A DNA stretch of 64,000 bases from an uncultured Eubacteriales bacterium. GTDB lineage: Bacteria > Bacillota > Clostridia > Peptostreptococcales > Anaerovoracaceae. How positions within the stretch are numbered: position 1 is the stretch's first letter; each line of letters opens with the position of its first letter. Made by a program: the position numbers and the translations under genes. The notes beneath the pieces are model-generated. The model was not told where the DNA came from. It was given only the letters and a program-made list of their open reading frames with translations, and did not search any database. The stretch lies in NCBI GenBank assembly GCA_902778585.1, contig CACYYD010000008.1, positions 1 through 64,000 on the forward strand. Reading direction: 5' to 3'. This document shows, one piece after another, positions 49,416 to 57,849 of the stretch.

Positions 49416-49871
49416 ATGATCGACTACGATCTTATGTGCAGACAGGCAGAGGCTCTCGCCGGTGACTCAGCGGACTGGGTGCCGATGATGGCCAATGTGT
49501 CGGCGATGATATACGACGCACTGCCTGACCTCAACTGGGTAGGATTTTACATCGTGAAAAACGGCGTGCTGCTTCTCGGCCCGTTCCAGGGCAAGGTGGC
49601 ATGCGTGAGGATAGAAAAGGGCAAGGGCGTCTGCGGGACGGCCTGGGAGCAGGACTCGGTGCAGCTCGTGCCGGATGTCCACGCTTTTCCGGGACACATC
49701 GCGTGCGACAGCGCTTCAAACTCGGAGATCGTGGTGCCGCTGCATTGCGGCTCTGAAGTTGCGGCCGTGCTGGATATAGACAGCCCTAAGTTTGACAGAT
49801 TCAGTGAGGATGACAGGGACGGGCTCGTGAAGCTCGTTCAGACTCTGGAGAAGGTGCTGAGATGGGAATAA
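49416..49871 (+). CDS. msrC: Free methionine-(R)-sulfoxide reductase (GAF domain)
   Basis: The product is 151 residues, one GAF domain of the fRMsr type: LNWVGFYIVKNGVLLLGPFQ, then the three redox Cys in VACVRIEKGKGVCGTAW and HIACDSASNSEIVVPL. It reduces free Met-R-sulfoxide with thioredoxin. Its end overlaps the start of the AmmeMemoRadiSam gene, and msrA lies 2.3 kb downstream, giving a methionine-repair neighbourhood. AAAAGGAGA fixes the start. Confidence 0.9.
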   Translation: MIDYDLMCRQAEALAGDSADWVPMMANVSAMIYDALPDLNWVGFYIVKNGVLLLGPFQGKVACVRIEKGKGVCGTAWEQDSVQLVPDVHAFPGHIACDSASNSEIVVPLHCGSEVAAVLDIDSPKFDRFSEDDRDGLVKLVQTLEKVLRWE

Positions 49872-51247
49872 TCGCCGGATTCATGGTCCCGCACCCGCCT
49901 ATGATAGTGCCCGCGGTCGGACGCGGGAGCGAGGCGCAGGTGGAGGAGACCGCAAGGGCATACGAGAAGGTCGCTGAAGAGATAGCGGCGCTCTGCCCGG
50001 AGACTATCGTTATCACGAGTCCGCACTCGATCATGTACGCGGACTATTTCCACCTGTCTCCGGGAAGCTCCGCTTCAGGCAGCTTTGCTGCCTTCAGAGC
50101 GCCGTCCGTAAGCTTCGACGAGCATTATGATGAGGAGCTCGTCTCAGAGATCTGCCGCCTGGCAGATGAAGAGGAGTTCCCTGCGGGAACGCTCGGAGAG
50201 CGCGATGCGTCTCTGGATCACGGCACCATGGTGCCGCTGTGGTTCATAAGGAACAAATATAAAGATGGAAAGATAGTTAGGATAGGCCTGTCGGGTCTTC
50301 CTCTCATTGACCACTACAGACTTGGCCAGCTGATAAAGCAGGCGGTCGAAAACACAGGCCGCAGAGTGGTGATGATCGCCAGCGGCGATCTTTCGCACAA
50401 ACTGCAGGAATACGGCCCGTACGGTTATGTGCCGGAGGGGCCTGAATACGATGAAAGAATAATGGATGTGATGGGCAGAGCCGCCTTCGGCGAGCTCTTC
50501 GACTTTGACGAATCGTTCTGCGACAGGGCCGCAGAATGCGGCCACCGGTCATTTGTGATAATGGCCGGTGCGTTCGACGGGACTGCCGTCACCGCCGAAC
50601 GCCTGTCGCATCAGGACATTACCGGCGTCGGTTACGGCATCTGCACATTCTATCCTGAAGGACCCGATGACAGCAGACGCTTCCTTGAGGCAAGATTCAG
50701 AGAGGCCGAGCTTGCAGCAAACGAAAGGCGCAAAAATGCCGATCCTTATGTAAAGCTCGCCTACGCGGCCGTCGATGCGTATGTATCCGGGCGCGGAAAG
50801 ATCTCCGTACCTGACGGTCTCCCGGATGAGATGCTGAGCAGACGTGCAGGAACCTTTGTGTCCATCCACGAGCACGGGGCGCTCCGCGGATGCATCGGCA
50901 CTATCGGACCGACCCGCGCATCCATTGCAGAGGAGATCATCGGCAACGCCATAAGCGCTTCCACAAGAGACCCGAGGTTCCCGGCTATCACAGCCGACGA
51001 ACTTCCATGGCTCGAGATCAGCGTGGATGTGCTCGGGGAAGCCGAAGACATAGATTCAAAGGACATGCTTGATGTAAAGCGCTACGGCGTGATAGTCACG
51101 TCGGGCCTCAAAAGAGGGCTTCTTCTGCCTGACCTTGACGGTGTCGACACTGTTGATCAGCAGATCGACATAGCAAAGCAGAAGGCGGGCATCGGCAGGT
51201 TCGAGAAGTATAAGCTGCAGAGATTTGAGGTCATACGTCACATCTGA
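49862..51247 (+). CDS. amrA: AmmeMemoRadiSam system protein, MEMO-AMMECR1 fusion
   Basis: The product is 461 residues. Residues 1-265 are a MEMO/class III extradiol dioxygenase-like domain (MVPHPPMIVPAVGRGSE, ITSPHSIMYADYF, IASGDLSHKL). Residues about 285-461 are AMMECR1 (GTFVSIHEHGALRGCIGTIG, PTRASIAEEI, LEISVDVL). With the radical SAM partner encoded 14 bp downstream this is the standard AmmeMemoRadiSam set. Its chemical role is not established. Confidence 0.9.
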   Translation: MGIIAGFMVPHPPMIVPAVGRGSEAQVEETARAYEKVAEEIAALCPETIVITSPHSIMYADYFHLSPGSSASGSFAAFRAPSVSFDEHYDEELVSEICRLADEEEFPAGTLGERDASLDHGTMVPLWFIRNKYKDGKIVRIGLSGLPLIDHYRLGQLIKQAVENTGRRVVMIASGDLSHKLQEYGPYGYVPEGPEYDERIMDVMGRAAFGELFDFDESFCDRAAECGHRSFVIMAGAFDGTAVTAERLSHQDITGVGYGICTFYPEGPDDSRRFLEARFREAELAANERRKNADPYVKLAYAAVDAYVSGRGKISVPDGLPDEMLSRRAGTFVSIHEHGALRGCIGTIGPTRASIAEEIIGNAISASTRDPRFPAITADELPWLEISVDVLGEAEDIDSKDMLDVKRYGVIVTSGLKRGLLLPDLDGVDTVDQQIDIAKQKAGIGRFEKYKLQRFEVIRHI

Positions 51248-51261
51248 AACGAGGTCAACAA

Positions 51262-52122
51262 ATGGCTGTATGCAAAGTCTGCTTCAGACACTGCGATATC
51301 CCGGAAGGCGGACTCGGCTTCTGCGGGGCGAGGACCTGCACCGGCGGAGCTGTTAAGGCTGCGAATTACGGCAGGGTGACTTCGCTTGCGCTCGATCCCA
51401 TAGAGAAAAAGCCGCTCGCAAGGTTCCGCCCGGGCTCGCTGATAGTCTCGGCCGGCAGTTACGGCTGCAATCTCCGCTGCCCGTTCTGCCAGAACCATCA
51501 GATATCTTGGTCGGACGAGGCATACCGCTTTGCGGACAAGGCCGAATACATATCTCCCGAAGAACTCACCGCGATCGCTGACAGTGCGCGCAGCAGGGGG
51601 AACATAGGAGTGGCGTTCACTTACAACGAACCGCTTATCGGATACGAGTACATACGCGACACGGCGAAGCTCGTACATGAGGCAGGCATGGTCAACGTGA
51701 TAGTCACAAACGGAACAGCCGGCCTGTCCGTGCTTGAAGAGCTTGCGCCGTATATCGACGCCATGAACATAGACCTCAAGGGCTTCACCGACAGGTATTA
51801 CAGCGAAGTGCTGGGCGGCGACCGCAGGATGGTGATGGATTTCATTGCCGAAGCGGCAAAGCGTTGCCATGTCGAGCTCACGACTCTCATAATCCCGGGA
51901 GAAAATGACAGCGAAGACGAGATGCGCGAGATGACATCATGGATCGCATCACTCACAGATCTGCAGGGCAACACCGCCGGGGCAGACATCCCGCTTCACA
52001 TCTCGAGGTTCTTCCCGAGATTCCACATGACTGACCGCGACGCGACTGATGTGGGGCTCGTCTACAGGCTTGCGGACATAGCCCGCGAAAAGCTCAGATA
52101 CGTTTACACCGGAAACTGCTGA
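51262..52122 (+). CDS. amrS: AmmeMemoRadiSam system radical SAM enzyme
   Basis: The product is 286 residues. The SAM cluster motif is CNLRCPFCQNHQISW (Cx3Cx2C). CRHCDIP-like and CGARTC Cys groups occur at the N-terminus, and FTYNEPLIGYEYIRDTAKLV and HISRFFPRFHMTD are typical of the family. It partners the MEMO-AMMECR1 protein. The ribosome-binding site is GAGG. The msrA gene follows at 22 bp. Confidence 0.9.
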   Translation: MAVCKVCFRHCDIPEGGLGFCGARTCTGGAVKAANYGRVTSLALDPIEKKPLARFRPGSLIVSAGSYGCNLRCPFCQNHQISWSDEAYRFADKAEYISPEELTAIADSARSRGNIGVAFTYNEPLIGYEYIRDTAKLVHEAGMVNVIVTNGTAGLSVLEELAPYIDAMNIDLKGFTDRYYSEVLGGDRRMVMDFIAEAAKRCHVELTTLIIPGENDSEDEMREMTSWIASLTDLQGNTAGADIPLHISRFFPRFHMTDRDATDVGLVYRLADIAREKLRYVYTGNC

Positions 52123-52144
52123 TGAAAAAAGGACGGGACAGAAA

Positions 52145-52633
52145 ATGAAGACTATATATCTTGCAGGTGGCTGCTTCTGGGGAGCCCAGAAATTCTTCGA
52201 CCAGTTTGACGGAGTCATCGCGACAGAGGTCGGCTATGCGAACGGGCCGGACAGCGCTCCTTCGTACGAGGATGTCTGCAGGAGCAGCGGACATGCTGAG
52301 ACGGTGCGCGTCGATTACGACGAGTCCGCGATAAGCCTTGAGGATATCCTGAAGTATTATTTCATGGTGATCGACCCGACCGCCGTGAACAGGCAGGGCC
52401 ACGATATCGGTATCCAGTACCGCACGGGCATTTACTACACCGACGAGGCCATGCTTCCGGTCATCCGGAAGGTTTATGATGAAGAGGCCGCAAAGTACGG
52501 CAAGCCTCTCGCGACGGAGGTCCTGCCGCTTCAGAACTTCTTTTCGGCCGAAGAATATCATCAGAAATATCTTGATAAAAATCCGGGCGGCTACTGCCAC
52601 ATAGCGCCTGAGTATTTCACGATAGCTAAATAG
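52145..52633 (+). CDS. msrA: Peptide-methionine (S)-S-oxide reductase
   Basis: The product is 162 residues, compact MsrA. The catalytic Cys is in AGGCFWGAQKFF. EVGYANG, HAETVRVDYD and GIYYTDEAMLPVIR are family motifs. It repairs Met-S-sulfoxide and complements MsrC encoded upstream; no MsrB is present here. Confidence 0.93.
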   Translation: MKTIYLAGGCFWGAQKFFDQFDGVIATEVGYANGPDSAPSYEDVCRSSGHAETVRVDYDESAISLEDILKYYFMVIDPTAVNRQGHDIGIQYRTGIYYTDEAMLPVIRKVYDEEAAKYGKPLATEVLPLQNFFSAEEYHQKYLDKNPGGYCHIAPEYFTIAK

Positions 52634-52716
52634 ATCCAAAGAAAAAAGATTACTGCAGCAAAGGGGACCGGCCGCAGGGTGGCCGGGGGATCGGAGATAA
52701 AAAAGGAGGAAAACAA

Positions 52717-53289
52717 ATGCTTACACTTGAAAGAGCAAAAGAACTGAATGACTCGATGGTTACTGAGGATCATCTCAGGATACACGCACTCAATGTTATG
52801 GCTGCAATGGGAGCCATGGCTGAGCACTTCGGAGAGGACAAAGAGCACTGGATGGCGGTCGGCTACCTGCACGACTATGATTATGAGAAGTATCCGGACG
52901 AGCACCTGCACCACACCGAGAAGGAACTTCTTGCTGAGGGCGTCGACCCTGAAGACGTGCGCGCCATCCTGGCACACGGCTACGGTATCTGCAATGAAGT
53001 GGAGCCGCTCACAAACATGGAGAAGTCACTCTACACGGTCGATGAGCTGACCGGGATAATCCAGGCCTACGGGCGTCTGAGAGATACCGGGATCATCGGC
53101 ATGCAGGCAAAAGGACTGGTCAAGAGATTCAAAGATAAGAGATTTGCGGCAAAGTGCGACCGCGCGGTCATTCTCGACGGCTGCGAGCGCCTCGGCATGG
53201 AGCTCCGCGATGTAGCTGAGATCTGCATCAGAGGCATGGAAGAGCATGCTGAAGAGATAGGACTGGCAGGAAACGCTGAAGCAGAATGA
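52717..53289 (+). CDS. HD domain hydrolase
   Basis: The product is 190 residues. An HD domain is visible: HLRIHALNVMAAMGAMAEHF, GYLHDYDYEKYPDEHLHHTE with the HD pair, and later ILAHGYG. Members hydrolyse nucleotides or phosphates. The strong GGAGGAAAAC precedes the ATG. The short low-complexity start and stand-alone form resemble predicted HDIG hydrolases in Clostridia with no assigned substrate. Confidence 0.82.
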   Translation: MLTLERAKELNDSMVTEDHLRIHALNVMAAMGAMAEHFGEDKEHWMAVGYLHDYDYEKYPDEHLHHTEKELLAEGVDPEDVRAILAHGYGICNEVEPLTNMEKSLYTVDELTGIIQAYGRLRDTGIIGMQAKGLVKRFKDKRFAAKCDRAVILDGCERLGMELRDVAEICIRGMEEHAEEIGLAGNAEAE

Positions 53290-53332
53290 CAGCTGCGGCT
53301 GAAAATCAATTAACGGAAAGAAGGAACAGTAA

Positions 53333-53917
53333 TTGAAACTGACATTCAAGGGAATCGGCTGGCTCGTATTCGGCATCATGATGATGGCTGCATCGACCAG
53401 CGCATACGGCATTGCGGAAAAAATCAGCGACATCGGGATCGGCCTGACTTTTGTGGCTGTGTATGTGATGAAGCAGATCTTCAAACCGCGCATGTACGGC
53501 TTCTTCATCGCCGGCGGCATAATGCTGTCGTTCTGCATCTACAACGGCATCAATGAAGAACTGATCATGCCGCTTGCGATCGCAGTGGCGTGCCTGGGTG
53601 CTTTCTATGTTTTGAATAAACGGTCCGTAGACGCGATCGTGGATGACATTGATTCGCTCGGTGATGACGAAATAGAAAACTTCGATTATGTCGCTCCCGA
53701 ATCCTATGAGGACACAGCTACATCTTCCACTGACGAAGATGGCAACTCCTCTGACGGCACATCAGACTCTGCCATTGATGCAGACATCGAATCCTCTGAC
53801 GGAACATCAGATTCTGCCGAAGACGGAGCGATCGAGATCGAAACGAAGATCCCTGCGCCGAAAGCCAAAACCGTCGAATTCGACTTCGAACCAAAAAAGA
53901 GCAAGAAGAAGGAATAG
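53333..53917 (+). CDS. Membrane protein with acidic repeat tail
   Basis: The product is 194 residues from a TTG start (AAGGAACAG upstream). Three or four helices fill residues 1-95. The C-terminal 95 residues are acidic and Ser-rich with a near-repeat (SSDGTSDSA twice), then basic residues before the stop. The stop codon lies in the first copy of a 9-bp tandem repeat that runs 30 bp beyond the gene. No family is recognised. Confidence 0.72.
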   Translation: MKLTFKGIGWLVFGIMMMAASTSAYGIAEKISDIGIGLTFVAVYVMKQIFKPRMYGFFIAGGIMLSFCIYNGINEELIMPLAIAVACLGAFYVLNKRSVDAIVDDIDSLGDDEIENFDYVAPESYEDTATSSTDEDGNSSDGTSDSAIDADIESSDGTSDSAEDGAIEIETKIPAPKAKTVEFDFEPKKSKKKE

Positions 53918-53947
53918 AAAGAATAGAAAGAATAGAAAGAATAGAAA
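53912..53947 (+). repeat. 9-bp tandem repeat at the stop codon
   Basis: Four perfect copies of GAATAGAAA run from 53912 to 53947. The first contains the TAG stop of the preceding gene, so each unit brings an in-frame stop. Whole-unit changes keep the stop, while a shift by one or two bases would open a basic Arg/Lys/Asn tail. Confidence 0.85.
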
Positions 53948-54002
53948 GCTTAGCCCCGGCTGACCGGTGAACTGTCCCAACAAAACCAGACTGTTGCAGG
54001 CC

Positions 54003-54027
54003 AACTCACTGCGCCGGAGTTTTTTTT
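54003..54027 (+). terminator. Intrinsic terminator
   Basis: AACTC (54003-54007) pairs with GAGTT (54017-54021), followed by TTTTTT. The stem is short but the T-tract is long. Confidence 0.55.
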
Positions 54028-54159
54028 ATTGCTTTTGATTCGCAGCAGCTGTCAGCTACGAATCATGTCAAGCGAAACTGCAACGAAATAAGACAGAGGA
54101 TGCACTTTTTACCGCAAAACAAGCACTTAATTCATATTTAGCCTGTTCCTGAAAAAAAC

Positions 54160-54418
54160 GGGTGTAACATTCAGATGAAAACCTGCCTGAATTGCACCCT
54201 TGCCACAAAAAAACCGGAATAATTGAGCCGAAATCGAGCTTTGGGTGTAAGTCGGAAGATAAAAAAGCCCGGAGTTACACCAAAAACCGCAAAAAGGGTG
54301 CAACTCCGGCAGAATAAAGTTGAAATAATGCACCCGAGGAGCGATTTATGGAAGTTTTTAGAGATCAGATCGAAGAAATGGTGTATGAGCAGAGAAAAAT
54401 CCTTCAGAATTACACCGA
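54160..54418. repeat. Four-unit inverted-repeat element, copy C
   Basis: Units start at 54160, 54243 and 54296 and end 54199, 54282 and 54335, matching copy A to the base (spacing 83, 53). A fourth unit would start at 54379, and TGGTGTA to TACACC is found there (54379-54416), inside the first codons of the nuclease gene that starts at 54348. The 54028-54159 stretch before the element shows nothing else. Confidence 0.85.
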
Positions 54419-55187
54419 GGAATTAAAATCAAGCCCGGATGGCAATCTTATGTGCACGTCCAACCACGGTAAACAGATCTATTACCATACATACTACGCA
54501 GATGGAAAGTATGTTAGGGTCTCGCTCAATAATAAACCGGATGTGATCAGGGCCCTGGCACGGAAAGAGTATCTTTCGCTTGCGGTAAAGGTGCTTGAAA
54601 ACAATCTGATGGTTCTTGAAAGGACCGGCAGTAAGCTGTTGCCGGGAGACATTAGTCATCTGAAAGAAAAAATGAAAAAGCCTTTCCTGACTCTTCCTGA
54701 TGAGTACTTTTTCCATGGCGCTTATGGTGAGGGAATATATCTGCTGACCGGTTCAGAAGAGGGGATAAGACGGCACATCGACTGGGGGTGCGCACCATAC
54801 GAAAAAAGTACATTCAAGCCTGAAGGGCTGAGGTACCCGACTTCACTGGGCTACAAAGTGAGATCAAAATCCGAGCAGCACATAGTCGAGCAGCTGGGCA
54901 ATTATGCAGTTCCGCACAGATACGAGCAGATCCTGCATATTGGTGACAAACAGGCCTCTATAGATTTCACGTTCCGTGATTGCAACTATGAGAAGTTTTA
55001 CTGGGAGCACGCCGGCATTATGGATGATCCCTACTACCGGAACAGACATGAACGAAAGATGGTAATTCTTGAGTCGGCAGGAATAGTTCCGTGGAAAAAC
55101 CTTATCGTAACATATGATAACGATGGCATCATCAATGTTCCAATGATAAAAAGCATTATTGAACATGAGGTTATACCGAGACTATAA
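54348..55187 (+). CDS. Putative PD-(D/E)XK-type nuclease
   Basis: The product is 279 residues. The N-terminal 100 residues are helical (ILQNYTEELKSS; ALARKEYLSLAVKVLENNL). The C-terminal half holds a nuclease-like core: VRSKSEQHIVEQLGNY, RYEQILHIGDKQASIDFTF and FYWEHAGIMDDPYYRNRHER, giving E...D...E-x-H as in the DUF559/Vsr-like group. GAGGAGCG fixes the ATG. The gene starts inside repeat copy C. It probably cuts DNA, but this is inferred from the motif pattern. Confidence 0.7.
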   Translation: MEVFRDQIEEMVYEQRKILQNYTEELKSSPDGNLMCTSNHGKQIYYHTYYADGKYVRVSLNNKPDVIRALARKEYLSLAVKVLENNLMVLERTGSKLLPGDISHLKEKMKKPFLTLPDEYFFHGAYGEGIYLLTGSEEGIRRHIDWGCAPYEKSTFKPEGLRYPTSLGYKVRSKSEQHIVEQLGNYAVPHRYEQILHIGDKQASIDFTFRDCNYEKFYWEHAGIMDDPYYRNRHERKMVILESAGIVPWKNLIVTYDNDGIINVPMIKSIIEHEVIPRL

Positions 55188-55265
55188 GTGCGGAATGCGG
55201 TAAAATACTAATAAAGAATCAGGGAGCAGAAAGTGAAGGCCTGAGCGCATTCACCCGGAAAGCAC

Positions 55266-56645
55266 ATGGCGAACAGCACAGCAGAGAAGATCGCGAAATC
55301 AGTTAAAGACGCCGGCGGGAGGACTTTCTACGTCGGCGGTTTTGTACGCGATAAACTGCTGGGCATCGAAAGCAAGGACGTCGACATCGAGGTCCACGGC
55401 ATAGAGCCGGACGCGCTTTACTCCATACTCGAGAGCATCGGCGAGCCGCTGAGCTTCGGCAAAAGTTTCGGAGTCTACACGCTGAAGGGGGAGGACCTCG
55501 ACATAGCCATGCCAAGGCGCGAGCGTGCGACCGGCAGGGGCCACAGGGACTTCGAGATCGAGGTCGATCCTTTCATCGGGACCTGCGCCGCAGCGAAGAG
55601 GCGGGACTTCACCATCAACGCGCTGATGGAGGACGTGCTGACGGGCGAGATGATCGACCACTTCGGCGGACGGGAGGACTTGAGCCGCGGGGTCATCAGG
55701 CATATCGATGATGCGTCTTTTATCGAGGATCCGCTGCGTGTCCTCAGGGCCGCGCAGTTTGCGGCGCGCTTCGGATTTGAGGTCGACTCGTCGACCATCG
55801 AACTCTGCCGCGGGATAGATCTGTCGGCGCTGTCAAAAGAGCGCGTCGAAGAAGAACTCAGAAAGGCCCTTCTGAAGGCGGACAGACCTTCGATATTCTT
55901 TGAGATCCTGCGCTCGATGGACAAGCTCGGCACGTGGTTTCCGGAGATCGGGCAGCTCATAGGGATAGAGCAGGATCCGGTGTTCCATCCGGAAGGTGAT
56001 GTGTGGACGCACACGATGGAGGTCATCGACAGGGCGGCCGCGTTCAGGGACAGAGTTTCCGATCCGTTCTGCTTTATGCTTTTGGCGTTGGTCCACGACC
56101 TCGGCAAGATCGTGACGACTGCCAGGGCTGAGAAAGACGGCCGCATCCACGCATACGGTCATGAGACCGAGGGCGTGCCGATCGCGGAGGAATTCGTAAA
56201 ACGTATCACTAATGAGAAAGATGCGGTAGACTACATTAACAATATGGTACCGCTTCACATGCGTCCGAACGTTTCGGCTTATTCCAAGCCGCCGCTCAAG
56301 TCGACAAACCGGATGTTCGACGCGGCAAAGGCTCCGGGAGACCTTGTGTGGTTCGCGGCTGCGGACAAGCCGGTCTTCGCGGGCACAGATGAATTCTCGG
56401 GCGACAATGAGTTTCTGCTTGAGAGGCTGCGGGCCTATGAGGAGACTATGGCGAGGCCGTATGTAGCCGGCCGTGATCTCATCGCGGCGGGACTGGAGCC
56501 GGGCGAAGATTTCAGTGAAATACTCGCGCACGCGCACAAGCTCAGGCTTGCGGGGACAGAGAAGGAGTCCGCGCTGAAGCAGACTCTCGCGTACGCGCGC
56601 AATCTCAGAAAAAAGGAAAGAAGCAGTAATGGACGAGAAATTTGA
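55266..56645 (+). CDS. cca: CCA-adding tRNA nucleotidyltransferase
   Basis: The product is 459 residues. The class II nucleotidyltransferase head is clear: YVGGFVRDKLLG, SKDVDIEVHG (DxE catalytic acids), RRDFTINALMEDVLTG and DPLRVLRAAQFAARFGF. An HD domain follows (ALVHDLGKIVTT) and a C-terminal body. It adds or repairs the 3' CCA of tRNAs. The HD part may hydrolyse 2',3'-cyclic phosphates. It overlaps the radical SAM gene by 17 bp. Confidence 0.9.
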   Translation: MANSTAEKIAKSVKDAGGRTFYVGGFVRDKLLGIESKDVDIEVHGIEPDALYSILESIGEPLSFGKSFGVYTLKGEDLDIAMPRRERATGRGHRDFEIEVDPFIGTCAAAKRRDFTINALMEDVLTGEMIDHFGGREDLSRGVIRHIDDASFIEDPLRVLRAAQFAARFGFEVDSSTIELCRGIDLSALSKERVEEELRKALLKADRPSIFFEILRSMDKLGTWFPEIGQLIGIEQDPVFHPEGDVWTHTMEVIDRAAAFRDRVSDPFCFMLLALVHDLGKIVTTARAEKDGRIHAYGHETEGVPIAEEFVKRITNEKDAVDYINNMVPLHMRPNVSAYSKPPLKSTNRMFDAAKAPGDLVWFAAADKPVFAGTDEFSGDNEFLLERLRAYEETMARPYVAGRDLIAAGLEPGEDFSEILAHAHKLRLAGTEKESALKQTLAYARNLRKKERSSNGREI

Positions 56646-57720
56646 TATCCAGCAGTACCTGACAGAAGGGGTAGAGCAGGTAGTAAAGGACGCGCTCAAG
56701 GCGACGCTGAAAGACCCGAGGGAGAGCGCATTCCTCGCTAAATTCGCACTCGCGAGCGCGGCTGCGACAAAAAGAAGAGTTGCCAATGAGAAGGACGGAC
56801 TGCATGTTCCGTCGTATCTGATCGCGAGCATTACATCGAGCTGCAATCTGCACTGCGCGGGCTGCTATTCGCGCGCCAACAACGCAACAGTGGACTGCGA
56901 GCCGTCGAGACAGCTGACTGAGGAAGAGTGGCTCAGGATATTCCGCGAGGCATCCGAACTAGGCATAAGTTTTGTGCTGCTTGCGGGCGGCGAGCCTATG
57001 CTGAGATATGACGTTATGGAGTCCGCGGGAAAGATGCAGGACATGCTCTTCCCGATCTTCACGAACGGCACTTTCATGAACGATAAGATCTTTGATCTTC
57101 TGGACAGGTGCCGCAATCTCATCCCGGTCATCAGCATCGAGGGCGACCGCGAGGCGACTGACTCGAGAAGAGGCGAGGGCATATATGATCTGACAGTTTC
57201 CAAGATGGACGAACTCCATAAGAGGGGCATCATCTACGGCGTGTCGGTGACGGTCACAAAGGAGAACATCGGCGAGGTATTCTCGGATGACTTCCTCGAT
57301 CTCATGAGGAGCCGCGGCTGCAAGGCGGTATTCTTCATCGAGTTTGTGCCGGTATCCGACGAGGCCTCCGAGCTGGCTCCGGACGACGAAGACCGCGCGT
57401 TCATGGAGGAGAGACTGGACCTGCTGAGAAGCGAGAAGGATGACATGATGTACATCGCGTTCCCTGGCGACGAGAAGAGCTCGGGCGGCTGCCTGGCTGC
57501 GGGACGCGGATTCTTCCATATAAACTCTCACGGCGGCGCTGAGCCGTGCCCGTTCTCGGCGTACTCGGATATCAACGTAAAGGATACTTCGGTCAGGGAG
57601 GCCCTGCAGTCGAATCTGTTCACCAAGCTCAGAGAGGGTGACATCCTGAGCGGTGAGCACATCGGCGGATGCGTGCTCCACGCGAAGCGCGACCAGGTCG
57701 AAGCTATCCTGAACAGCTGA
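56629..57720 (+). CDS. Radical SAM protein
   Basis: The product is 363 residues. A 75-residue helical N-terminus precedes the radical SAM core SSCNLHCAGCYSRANN (Cx3Cx2C), with LLAGGEPMLR and VISIEGDREATDSRRGEGIY. Two later Cys (GGCLAAGRGFF, CPFSAYSD) may ligate an auxiliary cluster, as in SPASM or twitch proteins. It resembles radical SAM enzymes modifying heme, peptides or cofactors; the substrate is unknown. Confidence 0.85.
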   Translation: MDEKFDIQQYLTEGVEQVVKDALKATLKDPRESAFLAKFALASAAATKRRVANEKDGLHVPSYLIASITSSCNLHCAGCYSRANNATVDCEPSRQLTEEEWLRIFREASELGISFVLLAGGEPMLRYDVMESAGKMQDMLFPIFTNGTFMNDKIFDLLDRCRNLIPVISIEGDREATDSRRGEGIYDLTVSKMDELHKRGIIYGVSVTVTKENIGEVFSDDFLDLMRSRGCKAVFFIEFVPVSDEASELAPDDEDRAFMEERLDLLRSEKDDMMYIAFPGDEKSSGGCLAAGRGFFHINSHGGAEPCPFSAYSDINVKDTSVREALQSNLFTKLREGDILSGEHIGGCVLHAKRDQVEAILNS

Positions 57721-57739
57721 TACAAAAAAGGAACAAAAA

Positions 57740-57779
57740 AAGCCTCTCCGATGCAAATTTATAACCCCCGGGGAGGCTT
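57740..57779. terminator. Hairpin between the radical SAM and cbiM genes
   Basis: AAGCCTC (57740-57746) pairs with GAGGCTT (57773-57779). The A-run before the stem (57733-57740) would make it an intrinsic terminator on the minus strand, but there is no minus-strand gene. On the plus strand it lacks a T-run, so it may instead be a leader hairpin for cbiM. Confidence 0.4.
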
Positions 57780-57849
57780 GCGGACCTCATTTTCAGACCT
57801 CATAATTAGCGTATAAGAGGAAACTAAATCTGAAAGTGGGGTTTTTATT

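Noticed and set aside
57721..57849. Cobalamin or NiCo riboswitch upstream of cbiM
   Set aside because: The 129-bp gap is too short for a cobalamin aptamer and lacks its B12-box. The one hairpin does not match the NiCo fold as far as I can judge.
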